Shown in pieces: positions 57,200-64,000 of a DNA stretch of 64,000 bases. The DNA is from Hahella chejuensis KCTC 2396 (GTDB lineage Bacteria > Pseudomonadota > Gammaproteobacteria > Pseudomonadales > Oleiphilaceae): positions 1,240,001 to 1,304,000 of the forward strand of contig NC_007645.1 of assembly GCF_000012985.1 (NCBI RefSeq). The letters run 5' to 3'. Position numbers and translations under genes: made by a program. Under the pieces are notes generated by a model, which saw only the letters and a program-made list of their open reading frames with translations, did not search any database and had not been told where the DNA came from. The stretch's first letter is position 1. Every line of letters starts with the position of its first letter.

Positions 57200-58197
57200 C
57201 GGTAGCGTCGCCAGGACTTCAGTGAGCAGCTGATATCTTTGCGGAAGCTATGGCGGCCAGCGCCTGGAAGTTTGTCTAACACTGACTGCAAGGCCTCGTC
57301 GGTGAGTTCATTCTTTTTCTGCTCGACTTTTTCCATAAGCAGATCGCGAGCGAAACGGCCGCCGCTGGCGTTGGTCCCTCCGATTTTCAAACGCTCTTCC
57401 TCTGAAACTGGACGATACTTGATCAAAGTGTCCAACTCATCGCAGTCGACATTTTTGTCCTTCTCGCACTTTTCCGGCGCATTGAGCAGCCAGTCTCTAA
57501 CGACGCCGCAGCTTTCTCTGTAATCCTGTTGGCATTGCGTCTCCAAGGCCAGTTCATCGCAATAGAAACCGCTGTGTCGCAGACAGCGCCAGTCTTTGTC
57601 GGAGACATTGGCGCGCAGTGGCAGTGAGCGCCCGAGATCCCGCACGCCCACCACAGGCGGGCGCCAATCAATAACAAAGCGCGCGGTATCGCAGCGATCC
57701 GTCGTACATTGCTTCTGTAAGGCGCAGACTTTCCAGAGATAAATTTCCTCGCAGGGCTTGCCGAATCTGAGCTTGCAGACACGGGTGTCTTCTTCGCTGA
57801 AGCAGTCGCCGTTGACGTCATCGCACAATATATCCTCGGTCTGCTTGGATTCCTGTGCGCTCGCGACGGGGCGTGTTGAGTTTGCGCTGGGGGGATTTCC
57901 TGGCTCAGGTTCTGACGGACGGTTTTTGTAACGCTCTTTCGCCTCATCCGACAGCAATCTGACGCCGTCAATGGCGGAGGTGGGGGTAATGACTTGGGCG
58001 TCGCTGTCGGTGGGGATGGTGTCCGAGTAGTGTACAGTGCCTTTGGCGTCGGTCCATTTATAGATCTCCGCCCAGCTGCCGGTGGAAAACGTAAACAAGA
58101 TGAAGGACATGAACAACGTCAATAAATGCGCCACTGATTGGGGAGGGGGCTGCTGGCGTCGGGAGAATTCCAACGCAGTTTGAAGTGAACGGCGCAT
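57196..58197 (-). CDS. Cysteine-rich exported DUF4124 protein
   Basis: A 333-residue protein. An N-terminal hydrophobic segment (about 24-43, ending GSWA) leads into a DUF4124 domain (EIYKWTDAKGTVHYSDTIP, about 44-80), then a Ser/Pro-rich linker and a C-terminal region with fourteen cysteines between about residues 124 and 325. The even number and exported location point to disulfide bonds. The family function is unknown. The start may be internal, nearer the signal peptide (for example the Met in FMSFILF). Confidence 0.8.
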   Translation of the reverse strand: MRRSLQTALEFSRRQQPPPQSVAHLLTLFMSFILFTFSTGSWAEIYKWTDAKGTVHYSDTIPTDSDAQVITPTSAIDGVRLLSDEAKERYKNRPSEPEPGNPPSANSTRPVASAQESKQTEDILCDDVNGDCFSEEDTRVCKLRFGKPCEEIYLWKVCALQKQCTTDRCDTARFVIDWRPPVVGVRDLGRSLPLRANVSDKDWRCLRHSGFYCDELALETQCQQDYRESCGVVRDWLLNAPEKCEKDKNVDCDELDTLIKYRPVSEEERLKIGGTNASGGRFARDLLMEKVEQKKNELTDEALQSVLDKLPGAGRHSFRKDISCSLKSWRRYR

Positions 58198-58646
58198 AAA
58201 AACAGTCCTGTGCGACGGCTACTGGCTGATCTATTAAGCTACGGAATTATAAGCTTTCTTTGTTGAATAAATAATAGCAAATGCCATGTCTTGTCTGGTC
58301 ATAAACATCCGCTATATGAGGGCTCTGTGCTGTGAAAACATAGTCTAACCCGTGCTTGAAGCCCGCCGATATATTCTCTAAATTGGTAGCTCAGTTATTA
58401 ATAAATAAGCCTCGGCTATGTCACGAGGCTGTCGGACTTTCCTTCACCGCCTGAGAAACCTCAAAGCGGACACTATTGTCGGTATAGAGGTGAGGTTTGC
58501 GTCAACGGACCTAACGCGTCGGTTTGATGTCCATCATGAAAGCAGACGCCCGCTTGCGCTATAAAGAGCCCGGTATTGCGATCGCTCTTTGATAACAAAG
58601 TACGTTGCGGGAAGAGCGATGACGCAAACCAGGAATCAAGGGAACT
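58198..58646. other. Intergenic region with competing inverted repeats before the PEP-CTERM gene
   Basis: This 449-bp gap has no accepted gene. It contains a hairpin AGCCTCG/CGAGGCT (58408-58430); AAACCTCA (58456-58463) with TGAGGTTT (58491-58498); GGTTTGCGTCA (58494-58504) with TGACGCAAACC (58620-58630); and ATCGCTCTT (58581-58589) with AAGAGCGAT (58612-58620). The arms at 58491-58504 overlap, so the first and second long pairings exclude each other. The last pairs end 17 bases before the start codon. Confidence 0.65.
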
Positions 58647-59054
58647 ATGGAGAAGGAAATGAAATACCTTGCGACAATCGCCCTGGCGCTAATACCCGCA
58701 CTGACCCCCGCTTATGCTTTGCCCTACACGGTTAATACACCAGAACTGCTTACCATAGAGGCAAGTTATACAGCGCAGAACGCGGAAGATACATGGCAGT
58801 ACGCGCCGCCTGAGGCAGATATCATTCCACGTAGCCTAATTGCCAAGGGAGAGTTTTCCGCTTTAAGTAGGTACAGGCAAGAGGGCGATTATTTCTCATT
58901 CCTCTCGCAGGATGCATTGAAAGAACTCTATTACTCCGCATCGAAAGGAAAAAAGACTATTTATGCAGCGAACTTGATCGTTATTCCAGAGCCAGGGATT
59001 GCTTACCTCTTAATTATCAGTTTAGCCTTACTTCTACTCCGCAAACCTTCGTAG
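58647..59054 (+). CDS. PEP-CTERM sorting-signal protein
   Basis: A 135-residue exported protein. It has a signal peptide (MKYLATIALALIPALTPAYA from the second Met) and a C-terminal PEP-CTERM tripartite signal: PEP in VIPEPGIAY, a membrane helix (YLLIISLALLLL) and a short basic end RKPS. Such proteins are processed by an exosortase (EpsH/XrtA) and linked to exopolysaccharide; none is in this window. The mature domain of about 90 residues is unfamiliar. ATG 58647 has AAGGGA upstream; ATG 58659 has GGAG upstream and gives a tidier signal peptide. Confidence 0.8.
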   Translation: MEKEMKYLATIALALIPALTPAYALPYTVNTPELLTIEASYTAQNAEDTWQYAPPEADIIPRSLIAKGEFSALSRYRQEGDYFSFLSQDALKELYYSASKGKKTIYAANLIVIPEPGIAYLLIISLALLLLRKPS

Positions 59055-59061
59055 AGCATGC

Positions 59062-60057
59062 GTGCCAAAAGAATTCCACCTATCCAATCAAGTCAATCGG
59101 CTGTTGAAGCGTTGTCTCCTGCACGCCTTTGTTTTGGTTGCGATGTGGGTGGCGTTATTCGGGCCGTGGCGAAGTAAGTTTTTTGAGTGGTCGCCTTATC
59201 TTGAGAAACATGGGACGGAGCTTTTCGTCGTTTTCTTATGTGTCTGGTCTGTGCAGTTGCTTCGCTTTATACGCCGAGGCGCTATTTCCGCCATTGCGTT
59301 GCACGATAATGCGGTTCGGCTGACTTATAGCGGTTACTTTTCGGATGAGCCCATTACTGAAAGAACGCTAGAGGCGAAAGATATTTTTTACATTGGTAAA
59401 CGAGGTTTTAACCTCGCGCTAGTTACCGCTGAGGGGCGTATTGAGCTGGGCGCTTCCGCTGCCGTGAATGAGTTTCTAAGCGATCTGCAAAATACTTTCC
59501 TGTTGAATAAAACGCACTATCAGAGCCTGGATAAATCTCGTTTGTATGACATTTTTCAAGCTTTACCGGCGGGAGCGCAGGCGGAGTTGGTGGGAGAGGT
59601 CATTAACGAGAAAACGGAAGCGGAGGCGCTTGCGCGCCAGCGGGAGTACTTTACGGAAAGTGAAGAAAGCGAGCCTTTTGTTCTCGGTGGAAATGTTTAT
59701 GAGCATCGACGTATCAACGCGCTGCCAGAACTTTCCATTTCAGTTTGTCCCCGGTGTGCGAGCGAATCGATGTTAAGTGGTGAGTTGCGTCATGTGCATG
59801 CCGTTCCGCTTGAACTCGACGACGCGAAAGCGAAGGGCGTACGTCAAAGGCTAACTAACTCGCTTCCTCTGCTAGATAGTCGAATATATGCGTGTTTGTC
59901 ATGTGGATTGGTGGTCGGTCAAACGTTGTTTGAAAGTTTGCAAGCGCAGGTCAAAAAGTATGGGTCGGAGGAACTTCGAGAAAAGTGGGAGAAAGTTTCC
60001 GACCCGGAGCAATCTACCTGTAATTCGAATGCATCTGCTGGTCCAGACGCATCGTGA
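59062..60057 (+). CDS. Membrane protein with C-terminal zinc ribbon, function unknown
   Basis: A 331-residue protein I do not recognise. Two N-terminal membrane helices (about 17-34 and 50-66) are followed by a beta-rich domain of the PH-like or bPH kind (VRLTYSGYFSDEPITERTLEAKDIFYIGKRG, about 82-150; inference), a helical stretch with many Glu, then two CxxC pairs (CPRC near 229 and CLSC near 276) that would form a zinc ribbon. It starts at GTG only seven bases after the PEP-CTERM gene, so the two are cotranscribed. Its 3' end overlaps the convergent GNAT gene by 44 bases. Confidence 0.72.
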   Translation: MPKEFHLSNQVNRLLKRCLLHAFVLVAMWVALFGPWRSKFFEWSPYLEKHGTELFVVFLCVWSVQLLRFIRRGAISAIALHDNAVRLTYSGYFSDEPITERTLEAKDIFYIGKRGFNLALVTAEGRIELGASAAVNEFLSDLQNTFLLNKTHYQSLDKSRLYDIFQALPAGAQAELVGEVINEKTEAEALARQREYFTESEESEPFVLGGNVYEHRRINALPELSISVCPRCASESMLSGELRHVHAVPLELDDAKAKGVRQRLTNSLPLLDSRIYACLSCGLVVGQTLFESLQAQVKKYGSEELREKWEKVSDPEQSTCNSNASAGPDAS

Positions 60058-60481
60058 CCTTATCGATGCCTTCGCCAAATCCATCGATCTCTGATTTTTC
60101 TATTTCAAAGCCATAGCGGGCGAAGAAACCTTGAGTATGTTGTGAGGTCTCAATCATGATCTCTTTGCCTGGATGCAGGCGCGTCGCCTGCTTCAGCCGA
60201 TGGCGTAGCAGCTGCTCGCCCAAGCCGGTTTTATGCCTTGTTCTGGCGAGCATGCCCCAGGATAAGTAGACCGTTTCCTGGTGAACGCGCAGTCCGCCGC
60301 AACCAACGAGTTGCTCTTCCTGCAGGACGACGAAATACAGATTGTCTTCGGCCTGCGTCACTGAATTGAGAAACTCACTGAACTGTTCTCTTTCATGGGG
60401 CGCGAAATATTTGCCAAGGTTGCTGTCGAAAACGCTAAGACAACCCTGTTTATGGATAGCCGAATAAGGTTTGATTTCCAT
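60014..60481 (-). CDS. GNAT-family N-acetyltransferase
   Basis: A 155-residue acetyltransferase. ATG 60481 has AGGGG eight bases before it; the frame reaches 60562 but the extra part is not like the family. The acetyl-CoA binding region is ARTRHKTGLGEQLLRHRLKQA with the R/Q-x-x-G-x-G/A variant KTGLG, and the end IETSQHTQGFFARYGFEIEK is typical. Substrate is unknown. Confidence 0.85.
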   Translation of the reverse strand: MEIKPYSAIHKQGCLSVFDSNLGKYFAPHEREQFSEFLNSVTQAEDNLYFVVLQEEQLVGCGGLRVHQETVYLSWGMLARTRHKTGLGEQLLRHRLKQATRLHPGKEIMIETSQHTQGFFARYGFEIEKSEIDGFGEGIDKVTMRLDQQMHSNYR

Positions 60482-60645
60482 GTTATGCGCCCCTAATCTC
60501 ATCGCGTCCTGTCTATCAAATGAATGCGTTGCAAGATTAAGTTTCAAGTCGCTGCTCTGCAACAGATTATTTGAGCTGTAGGGGATGATCGGGACGAAGA
60601 ACGCTAAGTTCGTATCAACAAAGCCGTTATAGATCGAGGAGTAGA

Positions 60646-61431
60646 ATGGATATAAAGCTGTTTCAGGTTGACGCCTTTACGAATGAAGTCTTCGGCGGCA
60701 ACTCCGCTGCGGTCTGCCCTCTGGACGCCTGGCTGCCAGACTCCCTGTTACTGAAAATTGCGCAGGAAAACGCGCTGGCGGAAACGGCCTTTTTTGTACA
60801 GGAAGAAGGGCGATTTCACTTGCGCTGGTTCACGCCGGAAATAGAGATGGATTTGTGCGGCCATGCGACTCTCGCCGCCGCTCATGTATTGACGTCGCAT
60901 TTAGGCTACGAAGAAGAATGCATCGTATTTTCCTCCCTGAGTGGAGAGTTAAGAGTGACCAGACAAAGTGGACGGTTAACCCTGGACTTTCCCGCCAGGC
61001 CGCCAATCCCTGCGGAGGCGCCGCAGGAGGTATTGGACTCGCTCAATCTGCAACCGGTGGAAATTCTGAGCGCCCGCGATATTGTTCTGGTGTATCCGGA
61101 TGAGCGCGCCATTCGAGCGCTGCGGCCTGATCGCATGCTGATGGACCGCATCAATCTGGACCCTGGCGGCGTGGTCGTTACAGCTCCGGGACAAGACGTT
61201 GATTTTGTCTCTCGATTCTTTACGCCGCAGGCGCATATCTTTGAAGACCCTGTCACCGGCTCCGCGCACTGTTCGCTGGCGCCATACTGGTCCGCCCGTC
61301 TCGGCAAGACAAAACTCACTGCGGCGCAACTGTCAGAGCGCGGGGGGCTTCTGGACTGTGAGCTGGCTGGCGACAGAGTGCTGATATCCGGCTCCGCGGT
61401 GACGTACCTGAGAGGCGTAATTTCGATCTGA
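60646..61431 (+). CDS. PhzF-family isomerase/epimerase-like protein
   Basis: A 261-residue member of the PhzF (YddE) family, which has the diaminopimelate epimerase fold and Glu as the key acid/base. E46 lies in NALAETAFF and the motifs DLCGHATLAAAHVL and FEDPVTGSAHCSLAPYW are present. PhzF itself acts in phenazine synthesis, but no other phenazine gene is here, so this is one of the many chromosomal homologues of unknown substrate. GAGGAG precedes the ATG. Confidence 0.9.
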   Translation: MDIKLFQVDAFTNEVFGGNSAAVCPLDAWLPDSLLLKIAQENALAETAFFVQEEGRFHLRWFTPEIEMDLCGHATLAAAHVLTSHLGYEEECIVFSSLSGELRVTRQSGRLTLDFPARPPIPAEAPQEVLDSLNLQPVEILSARDIVLVYPDERAIRALRPDRMLMDRINLDPGGVVVTAPGQDVDFVSRFFTPQAHIFEDPVTGSAHCSLAPYWSARLGKTKLTAAQLSERGGLLDCELAGDRVLISGSAVTYLRGVISI

Positions 61432-61535
61432 TCAATGGCGTTGGCGTTAACCCTAAGGAGCGTTTTTCTTTTGCGCCGGTTATGCCATTATCCGGCTTCT
61501 ATTTTTGATTTTTATTGAGATAGCGGCGACTGCGG

Positions 61536-62039
61536 ATGACTCCCGGCGAATCAGAAAAACTTATATTGGAACATGACGCAGCCCGTTTGTTTATGCGCCA
61601 CTACGAGCGCCTTACGGGAACGCCCATCCGGCATATCTGGCATAACCAGCCGATCAAACCGGATGTTTCCTGCTTTTTGGAGGGCGAGCGTCTGGATTTG
61701 GAGATCGCCCACCTATATGGCTCGGAAAAAGAAGCCATGCAGCTGCTGGGTCGTGATCTGGATAGCCATACCTTGCATGAATTACAGGCGTTGGAGGCGT
61801 CCGGCGCCGATGGACGTCTGCTGAGAGCGTTAAACCGCATCCTCGCCAACAAAGCGCTGAAAACCTACAAAAGCGAGCGGGTCTGGCTGGTCATTCGCAA
61901 TGCGCATCCGGCTTGGCGCGCCGATGAAATTCGGGGACTGCAGCACTGTATTCAAGTGCCTGACAGCCATCCTTTTGAACAGATATGGATGGTTGCGGAT
62001 ATGAAGGCGGAAAGCGGCATCGTGCAGTTGTTTCCCTGA
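61536..62039 (+). CDS. Hypothetical protein, possible nuclease-like fold
   Basis: A 167-residue cytoplasmic protein that I cannot assign to a family. The stretch KPDVSCFLEGERLDLEIAHLYG resembles the strand-turn-strand of PD-(D/E)xK enzymes (Pro-Asp, then Asp-Leu-Glu) but lacks the usual Lys, so the likeness is weak. Later features are helical (RALNRILANKALKTYKSERVWLVIRNAHP) with a strand pair. The gene stands alone between phzF-like and pbpG. Confidence 0.62.
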   Translation: MTPGESEKLILEHDAARLFMRHYERLTGTPIRHIWHNQPIKPDVSCFLEGERLDLEIAHLYGSEKEAMQLLGRDLDSHTLHELQALEASGADGRLLRALNRILANKALKTYKSERVWLVIRNAHPAWRADEIRGLQHCIQVPDSHPFEQIWMVADMKAESGIVQLFP

Positions 62040-62089
62040 AGGAAGGTGCAGCGGCGCTATCGAGAGATGCGCGCCGCTGTCAACTAACC

Positions 62090-63031
62090 TTAACTCTGTG
62101 TGTCGTCGTCCATCGCGGCGGTCTGGAAGACGCCAGAGTTTTTCTCCTGCTCGTACTTGAGCGCGGCGCCGGCGACTGGCGCGCTTTTACCGGTGACGAT
62201 CCACTGTTTGATACGGTTGGCGTCGCCAACGGGCGTACGTCTGCCATAGGAGTCCAGTAGCACCATGGCGACGGGGCGCTCGCCGACATTGGCGAGCATC
62301 ACCAGGCAGCGGCCAGCTTCGTTGATAAATCCGGTTTTGCTCAGATTGACGCCCCAATCACCCTGGCGCACCAGGAGATTCGTGTTGCGGAATTCCATTT
62401 CGTTTTCGGTTTCGCCCAGCTTAATCATGTAGCTGGGAGTGGTGGTGTAGTCACGGATGAGTTTATAGCGTGACGCGGTGGAGACCATTTTGACCAAGTC
62501 CGATGCGGTGGAGACATTTTCCATGGACAGCCCGCTGGGCTCGACAAAGCGCGTGTTGCGCATACCCAGGGCTCTCGCTTTATCGTTCATGGCGCTGACG
62601 AAGGCCGTCATGCCGCCAGGATAAGTGCGCCCCAGCGCCAGCGCCGCGCGGTTTTCTGAAGACATCAACGCCAACAGTAACAGTTCACTACGAGGCAAAA
62701 CTGCGCCGATACGCATTCGAGAATAGGTGTTCTTCCAGGTATCGATGTCCTCTTCCGTAATCGTCAGCATCTCATCAAGCGGCAATTCCGCATCCAGCAC
62801 CACCATGGCGGTCATCAGCTTACTGATGGAGGCGATAGGCGCCACGGTTTCCGGATTTTTGGCGAATAAGGTAACGCCGCTTTCTACATCCACCACCTTG
62901 GCGTTCACGGACCCCAAACTGATGTTGGCCGTATCCAGGCTTTGCAGGTTTTCAGGAAGAGTGGTTTCAGAGTCAGCGAGTACAACCGAGGAACAGAATA
63001 AAAGAGACAGAGCGATCAGGATGTTTTTCAT
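62090..63031 (-). CDS. pbpG: D-alanyl-D-alanine endopeptidase PBP7
   Basis: A 313-residue low-molecular-mass penicillin-binding protein of the PbpG type, which cuts peptidoglycan cross-links in the periplasm. ATG 63031 gives a standard signal peptide (ending SVVLA); the frame further back to 63169 is not needed. Active-site motifs are SISK (S68 and K71), SEN (S125, N127) and SKTG. It has no C-terminal amphipathic anchor, in line with PBP7. The C-terminal 25 residues are polar. Confidence 0.94.
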   Translation of the reverse strand: MKNILIALSLLFCSSVVLADSETTLPENLQSLDTANISLGSVNAKVVDVESGVTLFAKNPETVAPIASISKLMTAMVVLDAELPLDEMLTITEEDIDTWKNTYSRMRIGAVLPRSELLLLALMSSENRAALALGRTYPGGMTAFVSAMNDKARALGMRNTRFVEPSGLSMENVSTASDLVKMVSTASRYKLIRDYTTTPSYMIKLGETENEMEFRNTNLLVRQGDWGVNLSKTGFINEAGRCLVMLANVGERPVAMVLLDSYGRRTPVGDANRIKQWIVTGKSAPVAGAALKYEQEKNSGVFQTAAMDDDTQS

Positions 63032-63459
63032 AAGTGGCGCAACGTTGTAGTCAGGTCTGAAAAGAATCTTGCCGCACAAACCCCGACCGTAAACGGGTGT
63101 AAGGCGTGAATCAGGGCTTATTGTTCTAGCATAGACCAATTGTATGATTTTGCATCCCTGGAACGACAAAATTACACAATTCTATACCTTTTTAATCAAA
63201 AGATTATGGTGCTCTTTTAATGTAGTTTGGGTCAATGGGAAATCCGGTATAAAGCAAAGGTTTAGCTCGGATTAGGGGGCGCCGGGCAGGGTTGTTTATT
63301 GGCTTCCATGAATACGGATATGTTGGATTTTTTCCGGTGGAAAACTGGCTATGTGGCAGAGAAAGTCCAGCCTCATACAGTTTTAACATTACTGGCTTTT
63401 GCTATTTGCTGATATCGATTTGAAAGGCGCGGTGGGACGCGCCTTATTGATGAAACAAT
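63032..63459. other. AT-rich spacer upstream of pbpG
   Basis: This 428-bp gap holds the pbpG promoter region (right of 63031) and, at its far end, a terminator-like hairpin for the edge gene. The short minus-strand frames in it show no family features. I see nothing else. Confidence 0.6.
63424..63445 (-). terminator. Hairpin after the edge gene
   Basis: AAGGCGCG and CGCGCCTT form an 8-bp stem around GTGGGA; on the minus strand TTTCAAATCG follows, a weak T tract. Confidence 0.65.
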
Positions 63460-63999
63460 CTACTTGCTGCGTTTCTTCGCTTTTTTAGGCGCTGGTTTTT
63501 CCTGACTGTAGCCAAGAATCATGGCCTCGAACGCCATGGATTGCGCCAGTGACAGCGCGGCGCTTTCATTCTGGACGGGGATCTGTCCCGCGCTTTTCAA
63601 CTCCTCGTCCTCCATACAGGTGCGGAAGTAGAGATTATGCACGCCGCATTCAAACATGACGCTGTCGCTGGCGGGAGTAATCGTCAGCGTGTAGATGGCT
63701 TCGTCATCGTCGGGGCCTTTAATAGGCTGCTTGAAACAGATGGTTTCGCCCTTGCTAATTTGGATCGCGTTTGCGTCGGGTATGGCGCGGCGACGAGTTA
63801 GACGACTGACGTCGAAAGTATACAGATCCGCCTTGTCTACACAGCGTTTGAGTTTCTTTAAGCTGCTATCTATACGCTTATCGCTTTTGAATCGCGACAG
63901 GATCTGCGGCAGCCTGATCAGCGTCGGTTCTTCATCGCTCCAGTCTCCCAGAGGAAATGACAAGCGGTGATCCATCGCTTGAGTGAGCGCGCGGATCAA
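63460..63999 (-). CDS. Hypothetical protein at the right edge (possibly 5' truncated)
   Basis: A frame of at least 179 residues that reaches the window edge, so its true start may lie outside. The best internal start is the ATG nine codons in (MDHRLSFPLGDW). The protein has two beta-rich halves with two cysteines in MFECGVHNLYFRTCMED and ends in a Lys-rich tail (KPAPKKAKKRSK). I do not recognise the family, and there is no signal peptide visible. Confidence 0.6.
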   Translation of the reverse strand: MIRALTQAMDHRLSFPLGDWSDEEPTLIRLPQILSRFKSDKRIDSSLKKLKRCVDKADLYTFDVSRLTRRRAIPDANAIQISKGETICFKQPIKGPDDDEAIYTLTITPASDSVMFECGVHNLYFRTCMEDEELKSAGQIPVQNESAALSLAQSMAFEAMILGYSQEKPAPKKAKKRSK

Positions 64000-64000
64000 C

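Noticed and set aside
60646-61431. PhzF homologue as evidence for a phenazine cluster
   Set aside because: No other phz gene is present and stand-alone PhzF homologues are common.

Overview
The window is bacterial chromosome from a gammaproteobacterium. The gene order carB-greA, yhbY, rlmE-ftsH-folP-glmM-tpiA-secG, tRNA-Leu, rimP-nusA-infB-rbfA-truB-rpsO-pnp is the core block shared by pseudomonads and their marine relatives. The protein details (FtsH starting MNDMAK, an E2p with HRxIN at its active site, LutABC with a Dld-type flavoprotein) and a PEP-CTERM protein suggest a marine Oceanospirillales member, perhaps Hahella-like; that placement is inference from recall. No insertion sequence, phage, CRISPR array or rRNA was seen.

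Layout. 1-18460 is housekeeping: pyrimidine/arginine precursor synthesis (carB), transcription (greA, nusA), rRNA modification and ribosome assembly (rlmE, yhbY, rimP, rbfA, truB), translation initiation (infB), membrane proteolysis (ftsH), folate (folP), cell wall precursor (glmM), glycolysis (tpiA), secretion (secG) and RNA decay (pnp), with one tRNA. 18466-22042 holds a lipoprotein hydrolase, a DUF3015 protein and a DUF4105 outer-membrane-like protein. 22097-27011 is a complete branched-chain amino acid ABC importer (livKHMGF) and 27474-29891 is lon with a good heat-shock promoter. 30056-40882 mixes a YbaK-type editing protein, cnoX, an HNH protein, an orphan solute-binding protein, a four-gene MacB-like ABC export operon and a PilZ protein.

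38042-49567 forms a metabolic unit: lutABC and a D-lactate-dehydrogenase-like flavoprotein diverge from pdhR-aceE-aceF. Two PdhR-type palindromes lie between them, so lactate oxidation to pyruvate and pyruvate oxidation to acetyl-CoA are probably co-controlled. 49888-64000 is accessory: a Sel1 protein, a second orphan solute-binding protein, several proteins I do not recognise, two divergent regulator/target pairs (AraC with a DMT exporter; LysR with an NmrA-type reductase), a cysteine-rich DUF4124 protein, a PEP-CTERM protein beside a zinc-ribbon membrane protein, GNAT, PhzF, PBP7 and a partial gene at the right edge.

The most unusual structure is in RNA leaders: a 22-nt-arm inverted repeat between rpsO and pnp, a competing-stem arrangement before the PEP-CTERM gene, and a hairpin-dense 400-bp region before cnoX that includes a terminator with no recognised gene in front of it.
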